This document shows, piece by piece, positions 12,101-33,480 of a stretch of 35,000 bases of DNA. The notes under the pieces were generated by a model. That model did no database searches. It was given only the letters and a program-made list of their open reading frames with translations, and was not told the DNA's origin. The position numbers were made by a program, and so were the translations under genes. Source of the stretch: Glandiceps talaboti (lineage: Eukaryota > Hemichordata > Enteropneusta > Spengelidae). Each line of letters starts with the position of its first letter. Position 1 is the stretch's first letter. The stretch is taken from positions 4,530,001-4,565,000 of the forward strand of contig NC_135566.1 of the NCBI RefSeq assembly GCF_964340395.1, read 5' to 3'.

Positions 12101-14938
12101 TTTAACCGCTACATTTCCATTGGTTGGCAGACCCCCCCCCCCCACCGTAGGTATTACCTGGCCTGTGTTCGCACTACCCATTCGTACTGCCAAATTTAAA
12201 AAACTTGGTGAAAATATTTTCTACATCATTAGCCACATTGCGAAAGAAAAATCAGCACTCGATCTGAGTGTGTACACAACAAAAACTTTTGCATCCACAC
12301 GTAATGTAAAAGACCTTCGAAATGGTGATATAATAAAAATTTGTCTATTTGAAAGGCATTTCCAAACACCAGTTTAAAACCATTTGCAAAAGAAACTGAA
12401 AAAAAACTTTGTCACTCATAAAACTAACATGTTATCGTCTTCTAGTTCTAGTACAAAATATCATGTCACACAAATAGCCTAAACGTTATCCCTAACTACA
12501 TATCCAATGTCACCTAATTTTAATTAAATTATCTATGTCCCTGGATATCGTGAATATAAGTACTCCTTCCTCATTCCAAAAATAAGCTAATTATCTACAT
12601 ATACCTGAATGGCTTTTGAGACCATCTGATAACAACAGACGATATCTGTCTGTATTGTGTTGAATGGTGGTACTGTTGATCTTCTTACAACCCTGGATAT
12701 GAAAATATACTATATTAAAGAGGGAACATCACTCCAGAAAATGAAGGCATTTTCATAAAGTATGGATGTTCATGAAAGATGTTTTACACTGACAGGCATA
12801 AGCACTCAGGAATCATGAATATTACTGTGCAACCATGAATATATTATTTCTGCTGACTCCCATAATGCAATGGCCCACAGCAAAGATACCCTACAATGGC
12901 ACAAGATCAACTTGGTATTTCTCTGAAATTGTAAGTAATTGTAGGTGATATAAAATCATGAAATGACTCTCCAGAATCCATAGTTTATGAATATGTCTCC
13001 ATTTCCTGGAGTGGTGTTCCCCTTTAACTAAGAAAACATGAGGAATGGACATAGTCTGTAAGGTATACTGTTTCGGGGAGCCCTAACACATCAATCGACC
13101 CCTTTCAAGATAGCTGATAGCATGACAGGAGCATCATATCTTGCGGGCAGACTAGAATGGACAAACTTGACAGTGTAATTCTTAAATTTACAGTGGTAGA
13201 TTTCATTTATTAATTCTTCAGACATATCGGTTGTCTCCATGTAGTTGGCAGATGTAAATGCAACAAAATGATTGAGTTTTCATCTGAAAATGACATCAAG
13301 TAAATGGTGTCTTTCTTTCATGCAAATTTGAAACCATAATATCAAGTCTCCATGATTCTCTCTTTCCTGTCTGTAAATGGCAAGTACAGTACAGATGCTA
13401 CTATTAAAAGCTCTGTTAAGGAGAACACTGGATGGGCTAATGACATAATGGTATATTGTATATTTTGAGTTAGAGTGTACTTACCAAGACCTGAACCACT
13501 GGTTTGTGTGGCTGGCCTCCACCTGCAATATTCTGAAAGAAAAACAGACAAGAATAGACATTGATTTATATCATTATTCCCCTCTAAATATCTTTTATGA
13601 ATTTTAAAGAATGACAAGAATTTTCCGTATAAAAACAAATGAGAGATTGTTATTCAGACGAAGCAAATCATTTCTTGTATAACCTTCACTCAATCTGCAA
13701 AATGGATGACTACTAACTGACAAGCTCAGTATCGCACATGTGCATGACGTCCATTTATGTTGTGCAGCTGTGGCCATGGCATCTGTTTTGCAACTCGAAT
13801 GAACATTAGACAAGAAATGCAGAATAAACAAGACCAAGGTTAATTTAGTAATTTAGAGCACATTTCTTTATTCCTTATAGTCAATAACAAGTGTTTGGGA
13901 TGTTTTTTTTAAATCAAATTCTGTGTGCAGGAAAAAATGTGCAGTCTCTGTGTTTCTAATAGGGAGGAACCATAGCGAAGTTTGATGAAGATTTGTCAGT
14001 TATCAGAGCCCATATTGCCAGTTAGGTATGCATTTCCAACAGTGAAAATGTCATGTGTACCCACTGTGACACTTATGCATCACAGAGTTCTGTTATAATT
14101 ATGTGCTTATCCAAAACAAACTTTGTACAAATATCTGTGCTTCATTTCACATACATCTTGGAATACTGGTGTGCTCATGGTCATTTGTATACTGTATATC
14201 TACAGCCTGGTATGCAATGATGTTTAGTTTTTTGGTATTGTACTGTACTGCAGTGTAACAGTACCAATATTATTACAAGTATGTACCAATGTAAGGGTGC
14301 ATATATAATAAGTCTAAGAATACATCATACATTGTACATGGTTTGGTTGGTATTTTTTCCAAGATTTTAACGTTGCTTTAGTTACATGTTTATGTTGTTA
14401 TAAATAATAAATAAACTTACATCATTTAAATATACTATAAACACTTCAAATCCTGCTGAAATTTTTTTGTTCTTCAAATGTTGTTGTTGTATTTGACCAG
14501 TACGTTAGTGTTTTTTTTACATAACTGTATCTCACAGAAGATAGTTGTTAATAGTTCAAGTTCAAGTAGGTGGTAAAATATTACACACTATCACAATGGT
14601 AAAACACATGTGACACTGAGAGTACAACAAATCATTATGAAATTCAGTTTGTTGGTTTGTTACAGACTGTTGAGATAGTGAATCGGACACCAGCTATTGA
14701 AATTACAGGAACAACACTGAAGAAGATGTTATATGCATACAATTTACCGAAAGATATAGACGGACTTCATTGTATTATTACATTTTCATGGATCATGCAT
14801 CGGCCATTGAATAACATTCATCTCATCTGTCATGCCATGGCATCTGGCGGGATCTTACAAAACATCCGAGGCTGCGAATTTTCCCGTCGTTCTCAACATA
14901 CCTACCTCAATAGCACCTGCAGTCAAACGAGAACTCAT
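3407..14938 (-). CDS. RPA1: Replication protein A 70 kDa subunit (RPA1), 17 coding exons
   Basis: Large subunit of the nuclear RPA heterotrimer, which coats single-stranded DNA in replication, repair and checkpoint signalling. I joined these exons (transcript order, plus coordinates): 14906-14938, 13485-13532, 12605-12692, 11636-11741, 11207-11310, 10730-10768, 9821-9929, 9040-9211, 8368-8566, 7494-7633, 6693-6841, 6053-6179, 5522-5584, 4915-5028, 4453-4560, 3861-3947, 3407-3511. All introns are GT-AG, every split codon closes in phase, and the total is 1791 nt, or 596 residues plus stop; human RPA1 has 616. The order is N-terminal OB fold (DBD-F), linker, DBD-A, DBD-B and zinc-ribbon DBD-C. 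The start is chosen because an in-frame TAA lies at 14954-14956, just upstream, and the start has A at -3. The gene is divergent from merlin and probably shares its promoter. The exon boundaries come from hand splicing with protein homology recalled from memory; small splice errors are possible but unlikely. Confidence 0.96.
4730..4880. repeat. Diverged short tandem repeats in RPA1 intron 14
   Basis: About three strongly diverged copies of a roughly 60-bp unit, each opening with a GCACCTCTC/GCACCCTCA/GCGCCCTCA block followed by an AAGGT-like block and TTCATAGA-like text. A weaker echo (GAGGGCGC, inverted) lies near 3616. Old and low confidence. Confidence 0.3.
6481..6637. repeat. Imperfect foldback hairpin in RPA1 intron 11
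   Basis: Arms 6481-6556 and 6574-6637 pair imperfectly, with a perfect 15-bp tip TACGGATCTTGATCA (6542-6556) against its inverse at 6574-6588 and a 17-bp loop. Outer parts share TATAGTTACTT. Likely a small non-autonomous transposon relic. Confidence 0.6.
6693..7633 (-). CDS. RPA1: RPA1 exons 10-11: DNA-binding domain B
   Basis: These two exons cover about residues 300-396, starting VIGVCKS and running through TLWGDDAEKFDGS to the exon 11/12 junction, where a split TGG codon gives the Trp of HLRGW. The two base-stacking aromatics of human DBD-B (W361, F386) correspond to Trp343 and Phe368, with the same 25-residue spacing. The intron between them holds two copies of a miniature transposon-like element. 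Confidence 0.94.
6991..7160. mobile_element. Partial copy of the long-TIR 'GGCCATATGGATGAG' element
   Basis: Shares the left arm and internal part with the complete copy at 7212-7463 (GGCCATATGGATGAG, TATTTATTTTGGATTT, TTATCATGGCTTCCT, CAATGTGAAA) but lacks the right inverted arm. It lies in RPA1 intron 10, directly upstream of the complete copy. Confidence 0.6.
7212..7463. mobile_element. Complete miniature element with ~50-bp terminal inverted repeats
   Basis: The left end TTTTAAAGTGGCCATATGG and on through TATTTATTTTGGATTTTTAA returns inverted at the right end, finishing ...CATGTGGCTGCTTTAAAG. Arms are about 50 bp with few mismatches, and the total is about 250 bp with no coding capacity. 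Both ends carry TTTAAAG, consistent with insertion at a TTAA/TTTAAA-type target, but this is not proven. Located in RPA1 intron 10. Confidence 0.7.
7823..8042. mobile_element. 220-bp element with perfect 17-bp terminal inverted repeats
   Basis: GCAGGGGTGAATAAATC at 7823-7839 is repeated exactly inverted at 8026-8042. The interior has several GTGGTCC blocks in both orientations. The CAGGGGTG start recalls hAT-type ends, but the 8-bp flanks do not match, so no target duplication supports this. It lies in RPA1 intron 9. Confidence 0.65.
8100..8338. repeat. 82-bp tandem repeat, three copies
   Basis: Copies begin CTCACAGG or CTCACTGG at 8100, 8183 and 8265 and each ends in CATTTAGTGTACAT or close to it. 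The array stops about 30 bp from the RPA1 exon 9 donor (intron 9). Confidence 0.7.
8368..10768 (-). CDS. RPA1: RPA1 exons 6-9: linker and DNA-binding domain A
   Basis: Exons 6 and 7 encode a Ser/Pro/Gly-rich linker (about residues 127-165), which is shorter than in vertebrates. It ends in [10 protein letters not shown], the entry to DBD-A. Exons 8 and 9 carry the OB fold: [21 protein letters not shown] and the VYF strand. The base-stacking aromatics of human RPA1 (F238, F269 by recalled alignment) correspond here to Phe218 in RATAF and Tyr249 in ANRQY; the second is a conservative Phe-to-Tyr change. [11 protein letters not shown] and MPCEDQD lead into DBD-B. The 3' part of exon 7 is copied into intron 7. 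Confidence 0.94.
9709..9775 (-). repeat. Intronic copy of the 3' end of RPA1 exon 7
   Basis: Positions 9731-9775 are identical over 45 bp to 9827-9871, which is coding sequence of RPA1 exon 7. The flanking AAATGTGTAC next to the real splice donor (9811-9820) is also present by the copy (9709-9718), with a 6-bp size change between. The copy lies downstream in the transcript, has no acceptor site before it, and so looks non-functional. Confidence 0.9.
10303..10421. mobile_element. Small 119-bp inverted-repeat element
   Basis: CTTTACAGCCT at 10303-10313 is repeated exactly inverted (AGGCTGTAAAG) at 10411-10421. The interior contains two ACCGAGGT/CCCGAGGT words and is richer in GC than the surroundings. 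Located in RPA1 intron 6. Short terminal repeats make this a moderate call. Confidence 0.45.
10779..10791 (+). promoter_or_regulatory. Perfect DR1 nuclear-receptor-type motif
   Basis: AGGTCAAAGGTCA is the DR1 consensus for HNF4/RXR/COUP-type receptors. It sits beside the acceptor of RPA1 exon 6 and could be incidental. The same motif recurs at 25320-25332. Confidence 0.3.
11207..14938 (-). CDS. RPA1: RPA1 exons 1-5: N-terminal protein-interaction OB fold (DBD-F)
   Basis: Residues 1 to about 126. The protein begins [11 protein letters not shown], matching the start of the family (human MVGQLSEGAI). The KPVVQVL strand and the [10 protein letters not shown] strand (about residues 42-51) are typical of the family, and the Arg-Tyr-Arg pair at 43-45 lies in the basic cleft that in other animals binds acidic checkpoint and repair partners. 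MLATQLNP and KIGNPIP close the fold. Exon 1 encodes only 11 residues and exon 2 only 16. Intron 1 (13533-14905) is the longest of the gene. Confidence 0.93.
11356..11574. mobile_element. Foldback element with perfect 51-bp inverted arms
   Basis: Arm 11405-11455 is the exact reverse complement of 11515-11565, with a 59-bp loop that is relatively GC-rich. The 14-bp word CTCAAAGTTTATAA occurs at 11356-11369 and again at 11561-11574, possibly marking the ends of a larger duplicated unit. Perfect arms imply a recent origin or recent gene conversion. It lies in RPA1 intron 4, between exons 4 and 5. Confidence 0.85.
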
Positions 14939-15035
14939 TCTGATGATTTGTCTTTATAAGCTGGTAGAACGACTAAACCTTCAGCTCCGTTTATACGTCC
15001 CTGCCAAAGTATACTTCGTCAGCACAATTTATTCC

Positions 15036-15043
15036 GCGCCAAA
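15036..15043 (-). promoter_or_regulatory. E2F-type binding site upstream of RPA1
   Basis: The plus strand reads GCGCCAAA, which is TTTGGCGC on the RPA1 strand, a perfect match to the E2F consensus TTTSSCGC. It extends to a near-palindromic TTCCGCGCCAAA. It lies about 100 bp upstream of the RPA1 start codon. E2F control is expected for an S-phase replication gene, so position and gene identity support the call. It could also act on merlin. Confidence 0.6.
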
Positions 15044-15315
15044 GTGACCATATGAAAACACGAACGCACGAGTCTCACGAGAACTCCCCTGGTAGAAACT
15101 ACGCATTAAAGGGGTGGCTATTTTTCGTTAGGGGTTTTCATTTGAGTTTATCTAATGTAATTACTAATTTGCCATGATAAACGAAACTCACAATATTATT
15201 AAATATTTTGAAATGTACGTATAATTCTTTTGAAAGAAAACAATGGTGATTTGAAAGAGATTCTTAAAGATTGAAATAAAATGTGTGAACGAGGTAATTA
15301 GAGACCTTTCACCTC

Positions 15316-15331
15316 TGACCCCAAATGACCT
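15316..15331. promoter_or_regulatory. DR4-like nuclear-receptor half-site pair
   Basis: TGACCC and TGACCT in the same orientation are separated by four bases; on the minus strand this reads AGGTCA-N4-GGGTCA. This is the DR4 layout used by thyroid/LXR-type receptor heterodimers. It is a short motif and could be chance; its place in a bidirectional promoter makes it worth listing. Confidence 0.3.
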
Positions 15332-15675
15332 GACAACTTTCGAAGTGCTTCACAGAGCACCGATGCATGGAATTTTCGTTGCTAAAGTTTCTATTATCAG
15401 TGGTTAGAGGTTAATTAACGACGTTGCTACAGCTTGAATCACACATTTTTCAAGAAAAATGCGATGCACATCTAGGACACCGGTTGAGTAATTCATTATC
15501 TGAAGAAGCTTGGGTGTTCCCCCACATCCGGTCGCCGAGATACAATTTGTTTTTGGTCGAACTATTTGGAGGTTTCAATGACAATACGCCAGCCAAGACA
15601 ACAACACCCCCACCGTTAGATATTTCACGGTTACAGCTGGCAGCTAGTCTCGTTTATATCAAGGAGGCGTTTGAA

Positions 15676-15695
15676 ATGGCAGCACTTTTACGAAA

Positions 15696-15699
<4 letters not shown>
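15676..15699 (+). promoter_or_regulatory. Seven-codon upstream ORF overlapping the merlin start codon
   Basis: ATG at 15676 has G at -3 and G at +4, a good initiation context. It encodes MAALLRK and stops at TGA 15697-15699. That stop overlaps the merlin ATG (15696-15698) as ATGA, the arrangement used for stop-and-reinitiate translation. In the merlin frame an in-frame TGA lies at 15672-15674, so merlin cannot start farther upstream in this exon. The ORF matters only if the transcript begins upstream of 15676. Confidence 0.5.
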
Positions 15700-27917
<12,218 letters not shown>

Positions 27918-28597
27918 TAGATCCTGGATATAGGAGTGTGATCTCTCTATGCCTTCACCTGACTGTGTATTTTATTGGTGCTATAAGTATGATTATCTAT
28001 TTCTGATGATACAATATTTGAAAAGAGCAATATAACCCTTACTAGTACAAAGTAGATGTTGTGGTTCAAAGTCAAGGATATCCATGGTCCAGCCATTCCC
28101 CTCCCAATCCCAACTAGCTTGTAGTTTCAGTGCAATGGACAACTTTAAAGTTGCTGTAGACATGTGACTTTCCGTAAGGGTATTGGTGTTCTGTCAGTGT
28201 TTATGTTATGTACATGGAAACTCCATTTTGCTCAGGTGGATTCTCCACCAAAGTTATGGTAAAATCAATGGAAATCTATGCAAGTTTACAAGATTTCCCT
28301 CTCTGTTAACAGGGTTCCCAACCAATATTATGGTTGAAGGTGGTATAGCAATGTATGCAAGGTTTACTAAATTTCTTCTCTCTGTTACTATGGTTCCCAA
28401 ACCATAGCAAATATGAAGTCTATGTGGCCAGTGTTAATGATGTCTGTATGTCTTTTGTATATAGAATCATGTGTATTGAAAATTGCATGGAGCCGTCAAT
28501 GATGACATGTTAAGCTGCAGTGCTATGGTGCTATGCCAGTTACAATAGTAGACAGTTAACCAATGTTATCTTACTCAGTAATAACCTTCCTAATAAA
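27918..28597 (+). other. NF2: Probable merlin 3' untranslated region
   Basis: No coding potential after the stop codon. The first AATAAA hexamer on the plus strand is at 28592-28597 and is a reasonable poly(A) signal. It includes a degraded copy of the GTGTTTTTGCTAA-type element (28222-28415). The true 3' end is not known and could be farther downstream. Confidence 0.45.
28222..28415. mobile_element. Degraded copy of the 'GTGTTTTTGCTAA' element in the merlin 3' UTR
   Basis: CCATTTTGCTCAGGTGG at the left and ATGGTTCCCAAACCATAGCA at the right, with AACAGGGTTCCCAACCA and GGTAAAATC inside, are recognisable but diverged matches to 24647-24815. Confidence 0.45.
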
Positions 28598-30460
28598 CAC
28601 TGCCACAGTTTATCATCTGTCTTGACATGGCCTACTTTAGGTGATCAGCACCCTTAAAAGGAAGAGTGTGTAACAAATGTACTGAAATATGCTAAAATAT
28701 AGCAATGTGTGTAAGATTTTTGTCAAGCCCGACAACATTCTGTTTCAGGTAAACTGGCTGCTATTGTAATGGTGATGTTATCTAGCATAGTTTTATTGTA
28801 AAATTAAAACGTTATTGAATTTTTGATCAGTCTATTGATCAGTACCATAACTGTGCCGTTGCCCGTTGCACTAAGATGACCAAGTATGCTTAACTGAGTA
28901 GAATAATGCAAGATGGCTGAATAACCCCCCAGCCAAGAAACTTTTGCCCTTACACCCAAAGTGTTTACAATCAACTGCAACTTGCATTGATGATGAAATG
29001 AAAACAAGAATTAAAATGAGTGGGGAGGGAGTGGGCTCTCAAATGTCACAGTTGTAGTTTGTTGCCATGGTAATGTATATACTGGTTCTAAGTGGAACCA
29101 TCACAGACATTTAGATATTATAAACAGGGGTTTGGTTTGGGATCAGGTTTGCTCTAACTCTAGAAATGATATGATTATCTCACAAAAATCAAATATCAAA
29201 GTATTATTAGTTTCTGAAAACATAATGAAATTTACCATTGCAAGTATTTGTTTGCATATTACTTAAGAGAATCTCGATTTATGAGATTATGATTGTATTC
29301 ATATTAGATCTTTTTTTTGATGTACAGAATTTTAGAATGAATATCACTCGGTAAGTTTCAATCTATCGCAATCTTATGCTTTGTGAAATCTCATTTTGAT
29401 GAAGTTTGAAATAACTACAAACTTCAAAATAATTTTGATAGAAAAAAGGTGAAATAATTTTAATATTTTTAAATTAATGTTTTATATTGCTTTGTTATGT
29501 CTGTTTGATGTGTTGATAAATGGCACACAGTGTGAAAACAAAAGTATGTGTGGCTTGCAGCATTGAGGGCAGTATTTGAGTGGTGTCATAAAATACTGTC
29601 AAACAAAAGTATGCATGGTGTGTAATGTAGAGAGCAGTCTATCAAAAAATGAAGACTTGAATATTCAATGAAATATACACGTAAAATGCAGTGCAATCAA
29701 ATTATTTTATGAACTATTTAAATCAAATTGTTCTATTTGTAAGTAAATTTAGTAAATATCCTGAGTTGATGTCTTCCGAAGTGTCTCTGACACCAAGAAA
29801 TTGTTAAAATGTTCATAGTGTTGATTGTAGACTGCAGTGTACAGGTTTCGGTGACATTTGATCATGTTTGTTACATACAGTATTGGAGTGCGATCCATGG
29901 ATGTATTTCATTTCAAATGTAAACAGAATACATGTATATTGTCAGGCCAAAACTTATTTTATCACTCAGTTTACAATTCAGACAGTGTAACTATGTTTTT
30001 CAAGTCTAGTACCCCGTACTTCCACAGAAAACAAGCTCAATAAGCGAACATCAACCGTTTAGGTCAAAGCCCCTTCCCCGCCACTCCCCCTTAAGGAACA
30101 TTCACAAGTGTGACAACAAACGTTCATATATGTAAACTTTGATGAAAACCATAGCGGTCACACCATTATGATCGATGTAATGTAGAAACATGATTGTAAA
30201 CACATTAAAATACTACCAGAAACCCAGCACCATATCTCACATTAGAAGTAAATTTTTATCAACTTATCAACATCTCAGTAGTAAATACAAAAGCTGTTAT
30301 CATTGAAGGAGTGAAAATTTTCTGTCAAAATTTGGTTAGTGTGAAAATGAAGTTCAGCAATGCATTGATGCCAGACCCCCCCCCCCCCCTAAACAAACAA
30401 AGTCGCTTATTGAGCTTGTGTGACATTGTGCAGTCGTCCCTAAAACTGTTATTGCAGCAT
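28598..30460. other. AT-rich intergenic sequence, no gene seen
   Basis: No conserved coding sequence, RNA gene or intact mobile element was recognised. There is a weak, old duplication around 29525-29640 (AACAAAAGTATG in each copy) and a C tract near 30376-30389. Confidence 0.4.
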
Positions 30461-30462
30461 GT

Positions 30463-30660
30463 ATTAGATTACACAGGTGGGTGATAGTGGTGCCTTGGTT
30501 ATATGGATATAATCATAGACAGTTAATCTTCTCCTCTGTCTGTAATATGATCCCCTGTAATCAAGATAGTGTAAACAATGAATGAGATTGAGTGTGCAGT
30601 CACTTGACAAAAACTTATTAATACAAATGCCACTCTACTGTGAGTATAATGACATAAATG
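30463..30660 (+). repeat. Diverged module copy A (unknown function)
   Basis: Holds three blocks in the same order as copies B and C: block 1 TAGATTACACAGGTGGGTGA (from 30465), block 2 AATCAAGATAGTGTAAACA (30559-30577) and block 3 GCCACTCTACTGTGAGTATA (from 30629). A about 40-bp insertion separates blocks 1 and 2 relative to the other copies. No ORF links the blocks. Confidence 0.6.
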
Positions 30661-30734
30661 GTCATTGATCACTGATATAATAATCACCTATTATTTATAC
30701 TGGATAGTTCTATAAGTATACAAACACTTGTCTC

Positions 30735-30951
30735 CCAAGAAGTCCTGTGAGGGCCATCCCTCATGGGTTCAGTGTTAATGCAGGAGGAGACCGGAGTACC
30801 TGGGAAACACCTGCGTTGTTCAGTCAAGTCAAATTGAATGACACTCATTCTTACTTACAGCGTGGTAAATTTAATCAAACCCTGAATGGGTTCGAACCCT
30901 GACCGCAGTGGTAAGAGCCAAGTGTTTTAACCACTTGGCCACCGACAACCC
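30735..30951 (-). mobile_element. tRNA-derived SINE-like element
   Basis: On the minus strand the head (30951 to 30879) carries an A box TGGCCAAGTGG and a B box GGTTCGAACCC at tRNA-like spacing, as in Leu/Ser-type tRNAs. Downstream, ACTCCGGTCTCCTCC resembles a conserved central domain seen in several marine-animal SINEs. TTTAATCAA occurs on both sides of the 73-nt head (30870-30878, 30952-30960). The stems are imperfect, so a working tRNA gene is unlikely. Confidence 0.6.
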
Positions 30952-31297
30952 TTTAATCAACATGTTGTAGTATTAGCTTCCCAATCGCTGACTTGCCATC
31001 GTTGCACATTGATACAACCCCAACATAGGTTAGAGGTCAAACTACATTATGTTGTAAAATGTGTGTTCATGTTTCAGCTTTACAATGTTTTAGACATAGG
31101 CAATCAATTTATTTCCTCCCAAGAATTTCGAATGTTAATTTCATTATTTGAATCATTTACCCAACTGCCAATCATCAGGAATCTTCCAACTAAATGTAAA
31201 TCAGCAGCAACAACAACAAACCATCTGATTGGTTGTAAGAACTTTTGTAGCTTGGATGTTGCTTTGATGATCATTATGAAATAATTTGTTTACATGC

Positions 31298-31790
31298 GTA
31301 GACAGCCAAGGTGATAGCTATCATAGACTCAGATCAGCTATGTAGACAGGCTAGTGTAGGTGATAGCTATCATAGACTCAGATCAGCTATGTAGACAGGA
31401 TAGTGTAGGTGATAGCTATCATAGACTCAGATCAGCTATGTAGACAGGATAGTGTAGGTGATAGCTATCAAGACACATCAGCTATGTAGACAGGATAGTG
31501 TAGGTGATAGCTATCATAGACACAGATCAGCTATGTAGACAGGATAGTGTAGGTGATGGCTATCATAGACACAGATCAGCTATGTAGACAGGCTAGTGTA
31601 GGTGATAGCTACCATAGACACAGATCAGCTATGTAGACAGGATAGTGTAGGTGATGGCTATCAGACACAGATCAGCTATGTAGACAGGATAGTGTAGGTG
31701 ATAGCTATCATAGACACAGATCAGCTATGTAGACAGGCTATTGAGGCAAGAGCTATCGTAGCTACAGATCAGCAACGTAAACAGTCTGAT
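31298..31790 (+). repeat. 49-bp satellite array, about ten units
   Basis: Units starting GTAGACAG begin at 31298, 31342, 31391, 31440, 31486, 31535, 31584, 31633, 31680 and 31729; most are 49 bp and nearly identical. Each contains the palindrome GATAGCTATC and an AGATCAGCTATG word. The last unit is degraded. High identity suggests recent expansion. Confidence 0.92.
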
Positions 31791-32175
31791 TTCAGTATCT
31801 CAGCATCAAAAGTACAGCAACATAAGTATGTCAAAATTAAGAACAAATATTGTGACAAAAAATAGTTTGAATTACAGCAACTGAGGCTTTAAACCCCTTC
31901 CCTTACAAGTTGCAGTCAGATGTAAACACAATCTTGGTTTTACAAATATTTTGAAAACGTAATCATATTGACAGAAATCTAACAGTAATGAAATTTTTGT
32001 TGTTAGTTCTGTTCTAAAACCAAGTTCATAAAAACCAAAAAATTATAGAAAAATTAAAAATTGTGTCCATGTAATTTTGGCGGGGAGAGGGGGATCATTA
32101 GCAAGGAATGGAATTTTAATCGCAATATTTGATACAATTTGATATTTCTTGTCTTCTCCAAAGAAAGAATTGTAC

Positions 32176-32293
32176 ACATTTATTTAGTCTCAATTACCCA
32201 TATTGCATTAGGGTCCTGATCCCCCCCCCCCCCTGACAATGTAAGTCAGGGCCCCAATGTAGTCTGGGTAATTGACAGTAACATTTATTTAGT
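32176..32293. mobile_element. Small foldback element flanked by a 13-bp direct repeat
   Basis: CAATTACCCA (32191-32200) pairs with TGGGTAATTG (32265-32274), and the arms continue imperfectly with GGTCCTGA/TCAGGGCC around a C tract. ACATTTATTTAGT lies at 32176-32188 and again at 32281-32293, resembling a target-site duplication with short spacers. Confidence 0.5.
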
Positions 32294-32476
32294 GTTTTAT
32301 AACCCAATGTGATGTGTGTAATACATCTACTCTATTTATGTAAATAAAGAAAAATGCAATTTATCATCAGTTTTTAGTCTGTTTATCTTTTTGAAGTTTG
32401 ACAACAAATTTACAACTCTGGTAATTGAGTGTTTGGTTTACTAAGATAGGTACAAACTAAATCTATTGTTCTTCAA

Positions 32477-32740
32477 TGTGGTAGATTACACAAGTGGGTG
32501 ATAGCGGTTCCTCTGTTGTGCAATTCTAATCACCCTGTGATCAAGATAGTGTAAGCATTGGAAGTTCCAAACCAGTACACTGCAAGTTTATGGAACTCTG
32601 TCAATAAAACTCTGTGAACACCACTCTACCGAGACTATAATTAAACCATATACCAATGTCCGTTCAATAGCTGATCACTGTAAGTCTGTTGTATTAGCAT
32701 GTTGTGACAATAGTTGTAGTACTGAGTACATTCAGTATGA
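32477..32740 (+). repeat. Diverged module copy B (unknown function)
   Basis: Block 1 TAGATTACACAAGTGGGTGA (from 32482), block 2 TGATCAAGATAGTGTAAGCA (from 32538) and block 3 ACCACTCTACCGAGACTATA (from 32619). Its upstream flank (ACTAAGATAGG ... ATGTGGTAG) and downstream GCATGTTGTGACAATAGT also match copy C. Confidence 0.6.
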
Positions 32741-32765
32741 GTCAAGGTAAACATTCCTCTCTTTT

Positions 32766-32766
<1 letters not shown>

Positions 32767-32804
<38 letters not shown>
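32767..32804. repeat. (CA)n microsatellite
   Basis: An uninterrupted CA dinucleotide run of about 19 units. Confidence 0.97.
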
Positions 32805-32806
<2 letters not shown>

Positions 32807-33199
32807 ATACACACATGGACCAGTTGGATTATTTAAACTTCGTTTTATTGTGCTTTTCAGCATCAAGATTGTCTGTAACATCATCAAGTAGTAAACAGAT
32901 AGATTAAAAATTCCACCTGTTAAGATCCAAATAGTTCACAATCCTTTCACTGACATGATGAACTGTTGTTGAAAATAGGCGAGAAAAGAAACAGTATTGC
33001 ACATTAAATTTGATTGATTGCATCGAATTGAAAAACAAACAGATTTATGACTAAAAGTCTGAGTGAAGAGTAAATCATAATTATTCAGTGTAAAATTGTC
33101 TAGTTCACATAATGACAAGAAATGTACCACTTTTGCCAAGTGTTTGTATTTATAGATTTGTACACTTACTACTAGGGCAATCAAGATATCGGCAAACTA

Positions 33200-33480
33200 A
33201 GACAGGCCCAAACTCAAACTAATGTTGTTGCATGTGGTAGCTTATACCATAGGCCCGTGTAGGGTCTATGATTATACAAGTGGATGATAGCGATGTCTTG
33301 GTTATGTACACATAATCATCCTCTAATCAAAATAGTGTAAACATTGAAAGAGGTTGAATGATTGGTCATTTGAAGAAAAACTTGCTATCAGAGACGCCAC
33401 TCTAATGTGAGTGTATTACATCATAGCTTACATCAACGTTTGCATGTTGTAACAATAGTATTTTATTAGTGTCCGTCTTA
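33200..33480 (+). repeat. Diverged module copy C (unknown function)
   Basis: Block 1 TGATTATACAAGTGGATGAT (from 33269), block 2 AATCAAAATAGTGTAAACAT (from 33325) and block 3 GCCACTCTAATGTGAGTGTA (from 33396). Block spacings (55 and 72 bp) are close to those of copy B (56 and 81). The downstream flank GCATGTTGTAACAATAGT also matches copy B. Confidence 0.6.

Larger units (their letters stand above)
14939..15695. promoter_or_regulatory. Shared bidirectional promoter region of RPA1 and merlin
   Basis: This 757-bp gap separates the start codons of two divergent genes, so it must hold both 5' UTRs and both core promoters unless distant non-coding exons exist. CpG dinucleotides look more frequent here than in the introns. 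No clear TATA box was seen for either gene. It contains an E2F-type site, a direct-repeat nuclear-receptor-type site and a short upstream ORF, listed separately. Transcription starts cannot be placed from sequence alone. Confidence 0.7.

Noticed and set aside
30879-30951. Functional tRNA gene
   Set aside because: A and B boxes are good but the acceptor, anticodon and T stems do not pair well; better explained as a SINE head.
31298-31790. CRISPR-like regular repeats
   Set aside because: Units are contiguous tandem copies with no unique spacers, in an animal genome.
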